From contig JAKCPI010002813.1 in the NCBI GenBank assembly GCA_023213315.1, forward strand, positions 1-64,000: a stretch of DNA of 64,000 nucleotides, written 5' to 3'. The stretch's first letter is position 1. The number at the start of each line of letters is the position of its first letter. The stretch comes from Euborellia annulipes. Lineage: Eukaryota; Arthropoda; Insecta; Dermaptera; Anisolabididae. Shown here piece by piece: positions 43,325 through 54,618 of this stretch. A model generated the notes under the pieces. The model had not been told where the DNA came from. It saw nothing but the letters and a program-made list of their open reading frames with translations, and searched no databases. The translations under genes were made by a program, and so were the position numbers.

Positions 43325-43498
43325 ATATTCTACTCATTTGAAAAAAAATATTGTGTCTAATAATGATATAGAGGTATTAAAAAATTTTTGGTCTCTATTA
43401 AATTTATTCTCTTTTTAATTTAATTAAATTTTAAAGGAAACCTTTTTAAGGTCAAGAAAACTTTGCCCCGTATTCATAAACGCTAGTAAAAAAAAAAT

Positions 43499-43791
43499 CA
43501 AAAAAACTGAAAAAATACATCAGTAAAGTACTAGTACTTTTTGGCCGATTTTGTTCAAAAGCTTATTTTGAGTGTCCGGGAGGGTACCTGACATAAATAT
43601 ATCATTTCAATCCAGTATCTCAATTACTTCATGCTTAAAATCGTTACACACTGACAGATCAATTTATGAGACCCACTTTTTTTAGACTCAGGGGACCTCA
43701 AAACATGTATATCCATCAAAATCTTGACATCTAATTTGTGACATGACTGCAATAATTTCTATATATTTCATATATAGGGTAAGGGAAAGTA
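43499..43791 (-). repeat. R1 element, partial
   Basis: Minus-oriented half from the AGTACTAGTACT palindrome (about 43528) to the small hairpin 'gggtaagggaaagt'. Contains GGGGACCTCAAAAC and 'tccatcaaaatct'. Confidence 0.8.
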
Positions 43792-44260
43792 AAAATTAAC
43801 CTAAAAAAGATATATTCCTATTAAGTAAGGAGTTTCTCTCCATTCTATTTTCTAAACTTGTAAAATTTATAATATTTGAAAACGTTTTATCTAAAAGTTT
43901 TTTCCGAATAATTCCTTTAGATAGTGTTTTAAACCTTTTAAATTTTGATGTATTAAGTAAGTTGACGTCATAGTCCCCTTTTAGGAGCTTTTTGCTTACT
44001 CAATTCGCACCCCTGCTTCTAATACTGACACATTATGGTTACTCTGAGGTTAGATCGTATTATATATAACATGCCTAGAATCCCACTTAATATTAATTGA
44101 TGATGATGGATGGATTGATTTAATTTTGTGTCTAATTTCCCTCTATAAGATACTTTGGTCAGAGTGGTCTTAGATATTAAAGAAAGGTTGTAGGTAGTTT
44201 TTTTTTTTTTTGATAATTATCCCTTTGGGCTTAGATTCAATATAATTGGTAGGAATTGAT
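43792..44260. other. no gene seen
   Basis: AT-rich; nothing recognised. Confidence 0.4.
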
Positions 44261-44420
44261 TGGCTTATTATAAATTACCCAATCATAAACACAAACACAT
44301 CACGCAAATTTGCTATCTTAAACGATATATTGACTGACTAATGAAGTCTATTTAAGCGTTGATTGAACAAATTCCATCTTTTTAAAACAAAGCTCTACCA
44401 TGTTAATATTGTAAAAAAAA
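44260..44420 (+). repeat. older repeat, uninterrupted copy (empty site for R1)
   Basis: Holds 'cccaatcataaacacaaac', 'tatcttaaacgatat', 'agcgttgattg' and 'aaaacaaagctctacc' in one run; the same words around 29340-30020 are split by R1. Confidence 0.7.
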
Positions 44421-44563
44421 ATTTACTTATTGTCAAAAATTTACGAAATCGAATTCCTGGTCAACCCACAAGTTGGTAAATGAGACCATGAATAAAACAA
44501 AATCTTTTTTATATTTCAGAACATTTTTTGGACATAAGGCTGTCAAGCAAATTTCACTTGTAA

Positions 44564-45052
44564 GCCAGATTAGGTTTCCTATTCAAAACGAAGCGTTACT
44601 TTTCCTCCCAACAACTCCTAACCTATAAAGCCCAAATTCGGCCGTGTCTTGAATATGGTTCCCACCTTTGGCGAGGGGCGTCGAAAGACGCTCTCTCCAC
44701 CTTGGATGCCATACAGAGGCTTGCAATTAGACTGATAGGTGATTCAACCCTCTCCGAATCCCTACAGTCACAACATCATAAAAGAAGCGTGTCTGCACTC
44801 TCTCTCTTCTATAGGTACTATCATGATCAATGCTCTGACGAATTAAAATCAATTATCCCATTCAGTGCAACATATACACGGAACACAAGGGAGGCATGGT
44901 CCCAGCATCTTCTGTTCATCTCTCAACTAATAGAACTAGTCACCGCGATTCGAACAAGCTGCAGGGAGCTTGCGTCTATCTTCTCCAAAACTTACAATAT
45001 TCAGACTTTCAAGTCTAATCTCTACAGGCATCTTCTCAGTCCCCGCAGTTGA
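44564..45052 (+). pseudogene. non-LTR retrotransposon reverse transcriptase, C-terminal remnant
   Basis: The frame is open from after TAA (44561-44563) to TGA at 45050-45052, about 162 codons. It begins ARLGFLFKTKRYFSSQQLL, then the hallmark TYKAQIRPCLEYGSHLWRGA, then STLDAIQRLAIRLIGD, SALSLFYRYYHDQCSDEL and a final KTYNIQTFKSNLYRHL. This order is typical of the region after the polymerase core of jockey/CR1-like retrotransposons. The catalytic domain and endonuclease are absent, and the stop at 44561 plus a likely frame change cuts it off upstream. Compared with relatives I remember, the SF-PRT-LWN segment expected between RT(S) and the YNIQ motif is shortened. It is a dead 5'-truncated copy; the exact clade is not certain. 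Confidence 0.8.
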
Positions 45053-45089
45053 GTTCCCCTTTTATGCTTCTCCTTTATTTATTTTTCTT

Positions 45090-45615
45090 TAACTATTTCG
45101 GGGGGGGTGTGGGGGGTGTCGCGCAAATCCCGTTCAACGGGGGATTTTTCATAAATAAAAAATTTTTTAGAAACAACTCAGCAAGCCGGTTGGAAGTCCC
45201 AGCGGCACCCGAGGAGAGGGAGGGTGCCGTCGTGGAAGGGACGTAAAGGGCCTCTCAGTGATGCATTCTTCAAAGGAGTGGCCACGGGTGCTGAGGGAGC
45301 CTCCTCAAACCGCATCTCCATAGCTAGAAGAGGTTGGATATGAGGGCGGTTGGAACCAGAAAAGGGGGGGTAATTTGTTTCATGGTGTTGGTTCGGTCGA
45401 GTCAGAGTTATGGAAAAATTTTATCATAAAATATTTTTCATAAATAAGGATTAGTTACTATAGAGAGAAAGAGGAGGAGGAGTTAGAGATAGGAAATGAT
45501 GTAACTTCAGGGGTGGGTAGATGGCTAGCCAGAGGCCGGTTGGGTTTGAAGTGTGTCTTCGTACACGAAAGCACCTCGGGCAAATAAACGGGGATCCCGA
45601 TAGGAATTTAAAAAT
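45090..45615 (+). mobile_element. SINE-5 3' body, or 3' UTR of the adjacent retrotransposon
   Basis: From about 45218 (GTGGAAGGGACGTAAAG) it matches SINE-5 at 62457-62745: 'cctctcagtgatgcatt', 'ggaggaggagttag', 'gagataggaaat', 'agaggccggttgggtttga', AAAGCACCTCGGG and an (AATA)n end. No tRNA-like head is present; the reverse-transcriptase remnant lies directly upstream, so this may be the retrotransposon's own 3' end. A G-run sits at 45100-45117. Confidence 0.6.
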
Positions 45616-45619
45616 AAAT

Positions 45620-46500
45620 AAATAAAAAAACTATATTCCTCCCATCCAGTGACTACTGGTCATTATAGGTCTTCGGATCTTATGCACCCATTCCTAAAAA
45701 AGGTATCCAAAAAATGCTCTGAACACAAATACCGATAAAACGACAATTTTTTAAATTTTTTCTTTTATTCATACTCTCATTTACCATCTTGTGAGTTGGC
45801 CAGACAAGAAGCTGCTCGATTTAATTAATTTGCAAAGATATATTGGTCTACACTAAAATTTTTTCAATATTATTAAATGTTCTATATTTTCATTTTGTTT
45901 CTATTATTCTAAAATATCTAGATTTGGTTCAGGTCAGGGAGGGGGTAGAGTTGTTTGAAACCCCCTTCTTAGGTAGGTCTATGGCATGAAAGACACCCAA
46001 GAGAGACATTGAATTTTCCCTTGAGAAGCGTGCTATAATTAAAATAGGTCACTCTCTATCGGAAGTGGCAAACAATGACTTTTTATTTCATTTCTTTATC
46101 TAATGTCAAAATTAAAAATGCAATTTAGAGGGCTTTTAACAGGTTCATTAATACTGCCAGTAATATTATGCTAGACTTTTTTTTCTATGAATTTAATATC
46201 AAAGTTCTAAATTACAGAGTAAAGCCTGTTTCCTAAAGAGAGAACACTTTTTGTCTTATACTGTAGTATAATCAATATTCAAAAGTTTTTTTTATAATTA
46301 TCCCTTTTGGCTAATGAGGCTATTTAACGTATAAATATTGTGTAGATTGCAAGGAGGGGATTTTCCACGCTGGTATATTCAATAGTTCAAATCTTAAACT
46401 AATCAGAGCAGAGGTGGTCTTAACCTTTGCCAGACTCTGGAACTTTTACTTTGAATTTAGTAGACGAACCTCAGCAAGATTATATTAAATATGGCTTCCA
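45620..46500. other. no gene seen
   Basis: AT-rich; nothing recognised. Confidence 0.4.
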
Positions 46501-46503
46501 AAC

Positions 46504-47090
46504 AGGTCTATTCACTAAAAACAGACGTTAAAATTTAACATCATAAATTGGACGTTAAAAAGTAAAGTAATAACATCAGCGCTATTCTCTAAACAAAGTT
46601 TTAACAGCGACGTTAACATTTTACTTTTTAGAACCATAATATGACATATTATGTTAACGATCCATATGAAGAGAGCTCTATGTTTTCTGCTTGTTCGTGT
46701 TTTTACACCCTTCGATAACCTCTCGAGTATGGCATTGCTATCTTGATATGTTATTCTCAATCTAGTAGGCATATCTGACACACCAGCGTTAAAAATGCTA
46801 TTCTCTAAAACAACTTTTAACATCGACTTTAGCATGTTTTTATCTCAAAGCTGTCAAAATCATAACCTTACTTTTTAGGTTAAAGACGCCATTTTGATTC
46901 ATTAAACACGGCGTTAAAATATTAAAAGCATCCCCTAGATATGACATTAATTTTTAACACTATTGACTAAATGTTAACCCTGGCGATAAAATTTTTGCTT
47001 AGAGAATAGCTATTTAAGGCAAAGAGATAAAATTAATTAACGCTGATATCAGATGTTAAAAGATAACGTTTTTGCTTAGAGAATAGACCT
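46504..47090. mobile_element. TIR element with CTATTCTCTAA subterminal repeats
   Basis: Ends AGGTCTATTCACTAA and (reversed) AGGTCTATTCTCTAA. The word CTATTCTCTAA also occurs inside at 46582 and 46798 and inverted at 46999 and 47076. The 106-codon minus-strand frame across it has no domain. Target duplication was not resolved, so the superfamily is open. Confidence 0.6.
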
Positions 47091-47254
47091 GATAATCAGT
47101 TAATTTTGATACAAAAAAATATTTCTAAATCTTCTTAAGTGGAAAATTTTATGCGAAATGGTAGATTGTCTTGAGAATGATCCCAATGTAGGATAGAAAC
47201 GTGGCTCTTCTTTCTTTCTCTATAACTATATTTATAGGCCCTACATCCACTGTA

Positions 47255-47709
47255 CAGTGAGCGCCAAAAGTGCCTGATTTCGATGCCTTGAGCTTAGGCA
47301 GCCAAAATGCATAGCGATCGGAATAGTTGCGTTAAAAGTAGATTTGTGAGCCCCTAATAAGGGGGGGTTCCCTAACCCTAATTTGACATGACTTAAAAGG
47401 ATCTTAATTCAATGTATATTTTAATTATTAAAGTTTCAATTCAAACTTTATCAATAATTAATTTCTTCACAGATTAAAAATAAAATTTTTTAACTAAATA
47501 ACAAAATATGAGAATAAAAAAGTTTTAATTTTATTTTATTAATAATATAAAATTATTTTAGAATTCATAAATATTTTTAAAATAAATAAATAATTATTTT
47601 TAATACAACTGAAGGGGCGAAGCTACTTTTAACGCAACTGTTCCGACCGCTATGCATTTTGACTGCCTAAGCTCAAGGCATCGAAATCAGACACTTTTGG
47701 CACTCACTG
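47255..47709. mobile_element. mariner-type element with long TIRs
   Basis: Inverted ends of about 85 bp starting CAGTGAGCGCCAAAAGTGCC, with TA on both sides (47253-47254, 47710-47711). Sub-words GAGCTTAGGCAGCCAAAATG and 'cgttaaaagtag' match the right end of the larger element 23360-25053. No coding sequence. Confidence 0.85.
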
Positions 47710-47714
47710 TACCT

Positions 47715-48730
47715 AGCTGACCATAGTCTACTTTTCAATTTCATGAGATAATATTAAGCATTGATTTTTTAGTTGGCGTATATTTGTTCAGTCTTCTTAA
47801 ATTGAAATTTTTTATTATTATAAATTATTTTTAGGCATTAGAAAAAAAAAGAAAAAAAAAAAAGAAAAGAATGGTGGTCGTTTTTTCCTCTTGAGACGCC
47901 AATTTGGAACATGTTCCTTCTTTGCCACACCATCATTTTTTTCTTAATTGGATTTGTTTTAGTCGGCTGTCTAAAGTTTGCAATTCATTTTAACTCCATC
48001 ATAATTAATCCCTATTCTTTGTTGTTTGAAAATAGTGAACAGCTGATACAAGAATTAACGTTGCACTTAGCCACACAATCCATTTCATTATCTATCTATC
48101 CAGGTCAAAATTTAACCATCTTCATAACAAAGATATTTTAAATATCTTTTTTTGAAATTTATTTTAATTTTTTATTCATAGGCCTACACTTTTGAAATAT
48201 ATTTTTAATTCCACTTAAACATTTCCCACAAAAACTGTTTTTGATTTGTTTTTTTTTCTCTATAGAGCTTATTAAAAAAAATTTGGAGTGAAAAATATTA
48301 TCAGATTAAAAAGCTCTTTCAATGTATTTATATATTTCGAGAGATTTATGAATTACTGTCCAAAATGAATGTTGGAAATAAAATATAAAGCTACTGGAGA
48401 AGGGATAATATTTTAACTTCAACAGGAAAATAACTGAGTTTTACTAATGAATAGTACTTAATCTATATATCAAGTGAAATATAAAAATATCAAAAAAGAA
48501 TGATAGAGTTTACTAAAATCTATATATAACCCTGTATATAAAAAGATGTTTACAAGTTAAAATATTTGATCACTTATTCTAATGCTAATGTTAAAAAATG
48601 GATAAAGATTTTATATGAATAGAGAAACACATTAGCTATAATAACTTGGGGAAATGACACGAAATAAGGCTCGTTAACTCTATAAAAATAAGTTAATCCT
48701 TCAAATTCAAAAATTATATTGTTATACTTA
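47715..48730. other. no gene seen
   Basis: AT-rich. The 76-codon frame at 47911-48141 starts with a hydrophobic stretch but has no recognised domain and no supporting context. Confidence 0.35.
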
Positions 48731-48734
48731 TTTT

Positions 48735-49377
48735 ACTTTCTCTTACCTCAATATATGTTAATATATATAGAGAGAAAGTATTGGATTCATGTCGAAAATT
48801 CGATGTCGAGATGGAAATACACGTTTTGAGGTCCCCTGAATCCAAAAAAAGTGGTTTTCGCGACATGGTTTGTCTGTCTGTGAACAAAATATCTCAAGAT
48901 TGAAAAGAGCTAAGAGGTTGAGATTTTATATTTAATTTAGGCACCCTCCTGGGACGTGACACGAACCTTTTGAACAAAATTAGCCAAAGAGTACTAGTAC
49001 TTTACTGATGAACTTTTTCAGTTTTTTTAGATTTTCTAAAAATTCCCTCTAACGATTTTGATTAAAATTTAAAAATCAATTATTGTTTAGAAGCTCTTTA
49101 AAATGTATATTCTCATTTTGTCATTGAAATCTTCTGAAGACCACTTTACTCTTGTACTCCATAGAAAAGATAGGAGAAATGGTTGCCATGGTAACAAAAT
49201 ATAAATATTTCCCCATACTTATAAATTTTACACCTTGAAAATCGAATGTACCGTACTGTCGGAAACTAAATATATGTCCACACAAAAAATCTGGTGTGAC
49301 AAGCACAGAACACAACTTTCGATTACCGAAGGTATGGGAAAGTTGTGTACTGTGCGACTAGTCACACCAGATTTTTT
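48735..49377 (+). repeat. R1 element, full copy (reference)
   Basis: About 643 bp. Small hairpin at 48735-48780 (ACTTTCTCTTACC ... TAGAGAGAAAGTA), 'gattcatgtcgaaaattcga', GAGGTCCCCTGAATCC, 'cgcgacatgg', the AGTACTAGTACT palindrome at about 48990, 'ggttgccatggtaaca', then the large hairpin at 49286-49375 (AATCTGGTGTGAC ... GTCACACCAGATT) with an inner ACAACTTTCGATTACC stem. No open frame. The copy at 56283-56925 is the same length. Confidence 0.9.
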
Positions 49378-49535
49378 ATAATAAATTCAAATATTTTTTT
49401 TTTTATATTCATAAAGGTCTATTATGTATATTACAATAAATATATGATAAATATTTATTTAATAAAATAAATAATAGGAAATTTTATTAATAAAAATTAT
49501 TATTGCTCGAATAAATATTTGAATTTATTATAAAA
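49378..49535. repeat. perfect 20-bp inverted repeat next to R1
   Basis: 'tataataaattcaaatattt' at 49377-49396 is inverted at about 49511-49530, with AT-rich sequence between. It abuts the large hairpin of R1. Confidence 0.6.
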
Positions 49536-49817
49536 AATTCTCAATTTGAATTTTATTAAATAAAATGAATTAAATATGAGAGTGAAAAAGTAAATCAATG
49601 TATTCAGTGGCCAGTCAAATTGTTTATACAACAAAGAAAAGGAGCAGGAGCCAAATAATATAAAGCCTCACATATTAACGAGGCGTTTCGTGATAATAAA
49701 GTTTTCTCGAAACTACAGTAGATTGTGAAAATCGGAGGCTTAATATTTTTCGCTTCTTCTACTTCTTTTCCTTTGTTGTTGTTTAGTCTAAAAACTCGGT
49801 AATCTCTTCTAAACTTT

Positions 49818-50003
49818 TCGATCGAAAGTGACCAAAAGAAAAATGTGTTCCTATTGTGGGCGTTTGTACCCCTGTGTGTCCCTGGTGTGGACGTGTGTGT
49901 CCCTGGTGTGGATGTGTATACCCTTGTGTGTCCCTCAAGGTTCACTATGCAGACCTGTTCCGGGCGAGTGTATCCCTCGATTATTTTTAATCATTTTTGC
50001 TGG
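49818..50003 (-). repeat. GC-rich foldback element, half copy
   Basis: Contains the centre TCGATCGAAAGTGACCA and one arm (GTGTGTCCCTGGTGTGGACG-like, 'ggttcactatgcagacctg', 'aatcatttttgct'). The other arm is absent. Confidence 0.75.
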
Positions 50004-50574
50004 GGCAATTGTAATAAATTTTTTCGCCTGCCAAATGAATTTTTGCTCACTTTAGCGTGCCTTTTATTAAGTACAAATTGGGATAGACTCGAACTCCCAG
50101 TCTAATAGAATTAAAAACAAAACGTAGGCTCCAAATTTTATCTTTAATAAATCTATTATTTATTTATGATATACATAAATTAAATACCCACATTAACATG
50201 AATATATTTCTGTTAAATATGATTCCTTGATTGAATAGATGGAGTCGTGATTTATTTTCAAAGTAAATAAAGCCATCCAGTCCTTATCAGCTGGCTGGTT
50301 GCGCACCTTGCTGTCATTTCAGGTTCCATTTGCTACGTTCATGCTCCACTAACTTGTCTTATAGATGTATATTTTGACGACAGAACCTCCCCCCCCCTCA
50401 TCACCGAATAGAATTCAATTTAATTATACAAGATCGTTTGACATTTGCTTATTAAATACCAACATACTATACATATCTCTTATTATTATCTCTCATATAA
50501 TATTGAATATTTATCTAATAATAAGAAATCTTACAATTTATTATCAAAGTACCATGTTTATTTTATTTTTTTTT
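50004..50574. other. no gene seen
   Basis: AT-rich. The 110-codon frame at 50365-50697 is driven by AT codons and shows no domain. Confidence 0.35.
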
Positions 50575-50736
50575 TTGAAATCCTACATAGCTGAGATTAC
50601 TTGTCAAAAGTGGAAGCAGATAAGGGCTTTTCAGAAAAGAAATAGTATTTTTTCTTTTTTCTTGCTTATAGCTATTAATTCAAGGGATGATGAATAGGCA
50701 GCCAACAAAAAACAAAATTTTTAATTTTCTCTGTCG

Positions 50737-50768
50737 ACGTTTCGAAAGCTCATCGCTCTCATCATCAG
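50737..50768 (-). ncRNA. hammerhead-ribozyme-like core
   Basis: Minus strand: CTGATGA, T, GAGAGC GATGA GCTTTC (six-pair stem II with one G-U), GAAACGT. Confidence 0.65.
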
Positions 50769-51183
50769 GGCCTACGTTCAACAAACATTATTCATTTATT
50801 AAAAAGATTTACATAGACATAATGTTGCATAATTACTTACAGATAGAAAAGTCATAAGCTTAGATTGATATAGCTTGTCATATATAGATACATAAATAAA
50901 TACTGATGATATATCAAAACAATATGAATATCTATAAAAAAAAAAAACAAACTGTAGACAACAAAGGATTCCACAAAAATTCCTTTGTTGTCTATAGCAA
51001 CAATAACTGCAGACAACAAAGGATTCTTCAAAAAATTCCTTTGTTGTCTACTGTTTATATGACAAGCTATATCAATCTAAGCTTATGACTTTTCTTTCTG
51101 TAAGTAATTATGCTATGATGTAACATTATGTCTATGCAAATCTTTTTAATATATGAATAAATAATGTTTGTTGACCGTAGGCC

Positions 51184-51215
51184 CTGATGATGAGCGCGAT
51201 GAGCGTTCGAAAATC
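51184..51215 (+). ncRNA. hammerhead-ribozyme-like core
   Basis: Plus strand: CTGATGA, T, GAGCGC GATGA GCGTTC, GAAAATC. Base changes relative to the partner arm (GAGAGC/GCTTTC) fall on both sides of stem II and keep it paired. The ACGT word is altered. Confidence 0.6.
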
Positions 51216-51570
51216 GACAGAGAAAATTAAAAATTTTGTTTTTTATTGGCTGCCTATTCATCATCCCTTGAATACATACACATCAGCCATATGCAGTTAT
51301 AGCTATTATTTAAACTGTAAGCAAAACGCCTCGTATAAAAAATGTAAAATAAAATATTGATGCATTTTCTTACTTTTTAGGCCTTGAAAATGTTTTTTTT
51401 TTATTTTTTGTAAAGCGAAACCAAAACATGCGCAATTAGTCGGCCGAAATTAAGTTTTTCAAATAAAAAAGAAAAAAAGACTATTTAGCGATTTTTCTTT
51501 TCTGAAGAGCCCTTATCTGCTTCCACTTTAGACAAGTAATCTCAGCTATGTCGGATTTCATAATTATTCT

Positions 51571-52189
51571 AGTCAAGTTTCGAATCAACATTTCAATTTA
51601 TTTATTTTTTTTTTTCTTCAATTTTATCTATAAAATATAAAGTTCATAAAACAACAATATACATATATTAGTTGATTGAGTTGAGAGTGGTGGTTGTCCG
51701 AATCTCTGCGGATTAGGCGAAATAACGACACCCGCAAGCCTCCATTGTGTTTTGTGTGTCCTGGCATGAAGGGTTCGCATGGAGGCGCAAAGCCCCAAGA
51801 GTGTCTTTTCAGAAGCGTCAAACCAAGGAGCTTATTCTCTATTCTGGCATTCACTCAAAGCAAACCAAGTTTCCTCTCAGTAGTCCAGATCCCCATCCCA
51901 GTTAGTTCTCTCTTTGGTCCATATTGCCTATTCCCCAGACTCTGATTTCACACCTTGAGAGGTCCGTATCAAAAGGACATGTTTATTTGATTCTAATTAT
52001 CTTTGAATAGTAGACTACTTATTTTAATTACTCAGTCATATGTATTAGGAATTTAGCTCTTTTGCCTTATACTAGATATTTCTACCTAAAAAGAAGCAAC
52101 TAAAATTTTCCATTTAAATTGTTGCCTTATCTTCTGGATTTTAAATCTATCTTAATTAATTCGCCTTTTTATTCTTACGCATCTCACGT
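51571..52189. other. no gene seen
   Basis: Region 51690-51945 is GC-richer, with an 83-codon plus frame and a 76-codon minus frame overlapping; neither has a recognised domain. Confidence 0.3.
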
Positions 52190-52446
52190 TTTTTTTAAAC
52201 ACTCACACTTTTTTCCATTCACACTCACACACACATACGCACAGTCTTTTCGGCAACTTAGGCCATATAAGACTTATACGATAGGCCTACTCATTATTTT
52301 AGTAATTATCTTTTGGGGTACAGACATTCTTATTTAAATAAAATCATCAGACATTCTTATTTAAATAAAATCATCAGACTGCCTGGGATCCGAACCCGCG
52401 ATCCTTGGTATACAAGGCAGACCAACTACACCAAGCCCGAGGGCCA
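52190..52446 (-). mobile_element. SINE-1 with a 27-bp internal tandem duplication
   Basis: Minus-strand copy with normal tail and head. The segment containing 'cattcttatttaaataaaat' is present twice in a row (52323-52376), replacing the usual hairpin word. Confidence 0.85.
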
Positions 52447-52494
52447 ATTAACGATTATACAGCTATAAAATCCATATCTTGCAAAATCATTTTA

Positions 52495-52560
52495 AATTAA
52501 TAGGGATGGGATCCAAATGGCCTTAGATGTCGAAAAAGATATTAAAACAAATAAAAACCA
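52495..52560 (+). mobile_element. SINE-2 body fragment
   Basis: 'aatagggatgggatccaaat', then 'ggccttagatgtcgaaaaag' matches the SINE-2 body. Confidence 0.55.
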
Positions 52561-52569
52561 AATTAAATT

Positions 52570-52715
52570 AACCAAATTAAAGATTCAAATAAATATCAGT
52601 TGGTATAAATAAATGTGCCTGGATCACAAGTATCGTGAATAATATAGTAGATTCTCAAATTATTGTTTAAAATCTAAATGGTCTCAGATACCGAAGACAA
52701 AAAAGTAATTAAATG
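52570..52715 (+). mobile_element. SINE-1-related fragment
   Basis: Same variant as the split copy at 19306-20846: 'tggtataaataaatgtgcct', 'tatcgtgaata', 'aaatggtctcagataccga'. Confidence 0.6.
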
Positions 52716-54189
52716 TATTCGGTGTTAAATTTTTAAATCGTTTTAAGTTTTTTTTTTTTTTTTTTTTTTTTTATCGTATTTGAAAGTTGGTTTTTTCGTA
52801 TTTGAAAGTTGAGTTTTTTTCTATTTATTAAATTGATTATAGATCTTTTTGTAATTTTACATTACATATAACTAAGGTATAGTTTGTATTTGGTTTAGTC
52901 CTTTGTCTATATTTTATTTTTCATTTAAAATATCTCATAAAAAATATTAATAATAGTTAAACTTAGCGTTTGCTTTTCAAATTGAATACATTACCTGTTG
53001 ACGATGCAGAAATAGTGGACGGAACATTGTAATTTTGTACTTTTCTTTAATTATTTATTTCTCGACCATGCCTTAAGGCAGTGTTTTCCAAACTGTGAGG
53101 CGCGCCTCCCTAGGGAGGCGCGAACTAGTCTAGGGGGAGGCGCGAGTATTGGCCACCAAAATCAATTTTCCAAATGATTGCTAGTTTTATAAATAAAATA
53201 ATAAAATTCTGGGACGGAGGTTTTCCTTAATATATTAATTAAAAAAATATTTTTATATAAATTTATATTTTTTAGTATACTAAAATTTTTTTTTTTTGTT
53301 TTTGTATTATTTTATTAAATGGGTGGGGGGGGGAGGCGTCATACGATTAAATATTTTTAAGGGAGGCGTTGTATCATAAAGTTTGGAAACCACTGGCCTA
53401 AAGTAAGACTCATTCTAGAAAATTATACTATGTGTAAAACCCAAAGGCGGATCCAGGGAAGTTTTTCAGGGTTTTAATTTTTTTCTGACTAGACGCGAAG
53501 CTCGCCGAAAGCGATAGCATTGTTAATTATTTTATTTATTAGGATTAGATAAAGGGTTGAAAAAAATGTTTTTTAAATTTATTTTAGCTAAATAGAAAAC
53601 ATTCAAAAAATAGCGTTGATTATTATTTTATAATATTAAGGGTTGATTAGGGATAGATGAAGGGTTGGTTATTTAAGAAAGGCCTTGGAATATTCCAAAT
53701 CACTTGTTGACATTCATTTCCATCTAAATATAGTTAGATTAGAGTAAAAGGTATTTTTTTACTTTTAATAAAAGGGAATTGTTATTTTGATCAATTTTAT
53801 TTCAAAACAAAGAGAGAAAGACAAGTCTCGTTCAGTCGAGTGTGTGGCCTGGCTGGCAGGCTGCTCTCTTATTCAGTTGTGTTTAAAGTGAATCAAAGTG
53901 AATAATTAATATAGTGTAAGGGGGTTAACTATATTAATTATCCCCCTGACCTCACCGTCAACCAGCACACCCTCTTGAGAGTCTTATTAAAGGTAATTAT
54001 TATGCATTTTATGGTTGAAAAAAAAAATGATAGAAACAAATAATTTGACTGCGAAAAACGATTCTTTTGAATATGAAATTAAATAGTTTGTATTTCACTA
54101 AGGGTAGAGGGAGAATATAAGCTGTTGAAAGGGTAAGGGGGAGTGTAGGTGTCATTGAAAAAAAAATTAGTTTTTTATTTTTTGTCTTT

Positions 54190-54400
54190 TTTAAACTCAC
54201 ACTTTTTTCTCATTCACACTCCACACTCAACACTCACACACATTCACAGTCTTTTTGGCAACTCAGGCCATATAAGACTTTATTAATTAATGATATAGAT
54301 GCATATTGGGGGTCCAGGCATTTCAATTTAAGCCATTTGGTATCCATTTCAGACTGCCAGGGGTTAGAACCCGCCACGTGGTCCACCAAGCCTGAGGGCA
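54190..54400 (-). mobile_element. SINE-1 inside the hAT-like composite, copy 2
   Basis: Same site as 35035-35295 in copy 1. The head is shortened: the region around the anticodon arm is deleted. Confidence 0.8.
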
Positions 54401-54555
54401 TTTTTTAAAATCTTTTCTTAAGTCACTATTATTTACCATTATATTCTTTCTATATGGCTTATATTTTTGTTAATCAAATTTCCTTAATATATTTTTACTC
54501 AGAGGTGGATTAAGGATTAAAAATTAAAATAAAATATTTTCAAAATAAAATAAAA

Positions 54556-54618
54556 ATTGTGTGGTTCGACTCCCGGCGGCACACCCTTATTTTTTTGGAT
54601 ATAATATTTAATTGTAAA
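54556..54618 (+). mobile_element. truncated tRNA-like SINE, absent from composite copy 1
   Basis: GTGTGGTTCGACTCCCGGCG and an AT-rich end lie between two AAAATT words. Copy 1 at about 35440 lacks it, so it entered copy 2 after the duplication. Confidence 0.65.

Larger units (their letters stand above)
50575..51570. repeat. 1-kb inverted repeat with hammerhead-like cores
   Basis: Inner arms 50671-50900 and 51055-51277 and outer arms about 50575-50660 and 51480-51570 are inverted copies. The outer arms share 'gctgagattacttgtc' and 'agtggaagcagataaggg'. In the centre, two smaller palindromes (50953-50998, 51010-51055) each pair 'agacaacaaaggatt' with its inverse. About 150 bp at 51290-51450 has no partner. 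Confidence 0.85.

Noticed and set aside
46515..46835. 106-codon minus-strand open frame
   Set aside because: Lies within a TIR element and shows no domain.
49604..50105. Cys/Val-rich open frames
   Set aside because: Translations of the foldback repeat words; the same peptides recur at 27 and 40 kb in different frames.
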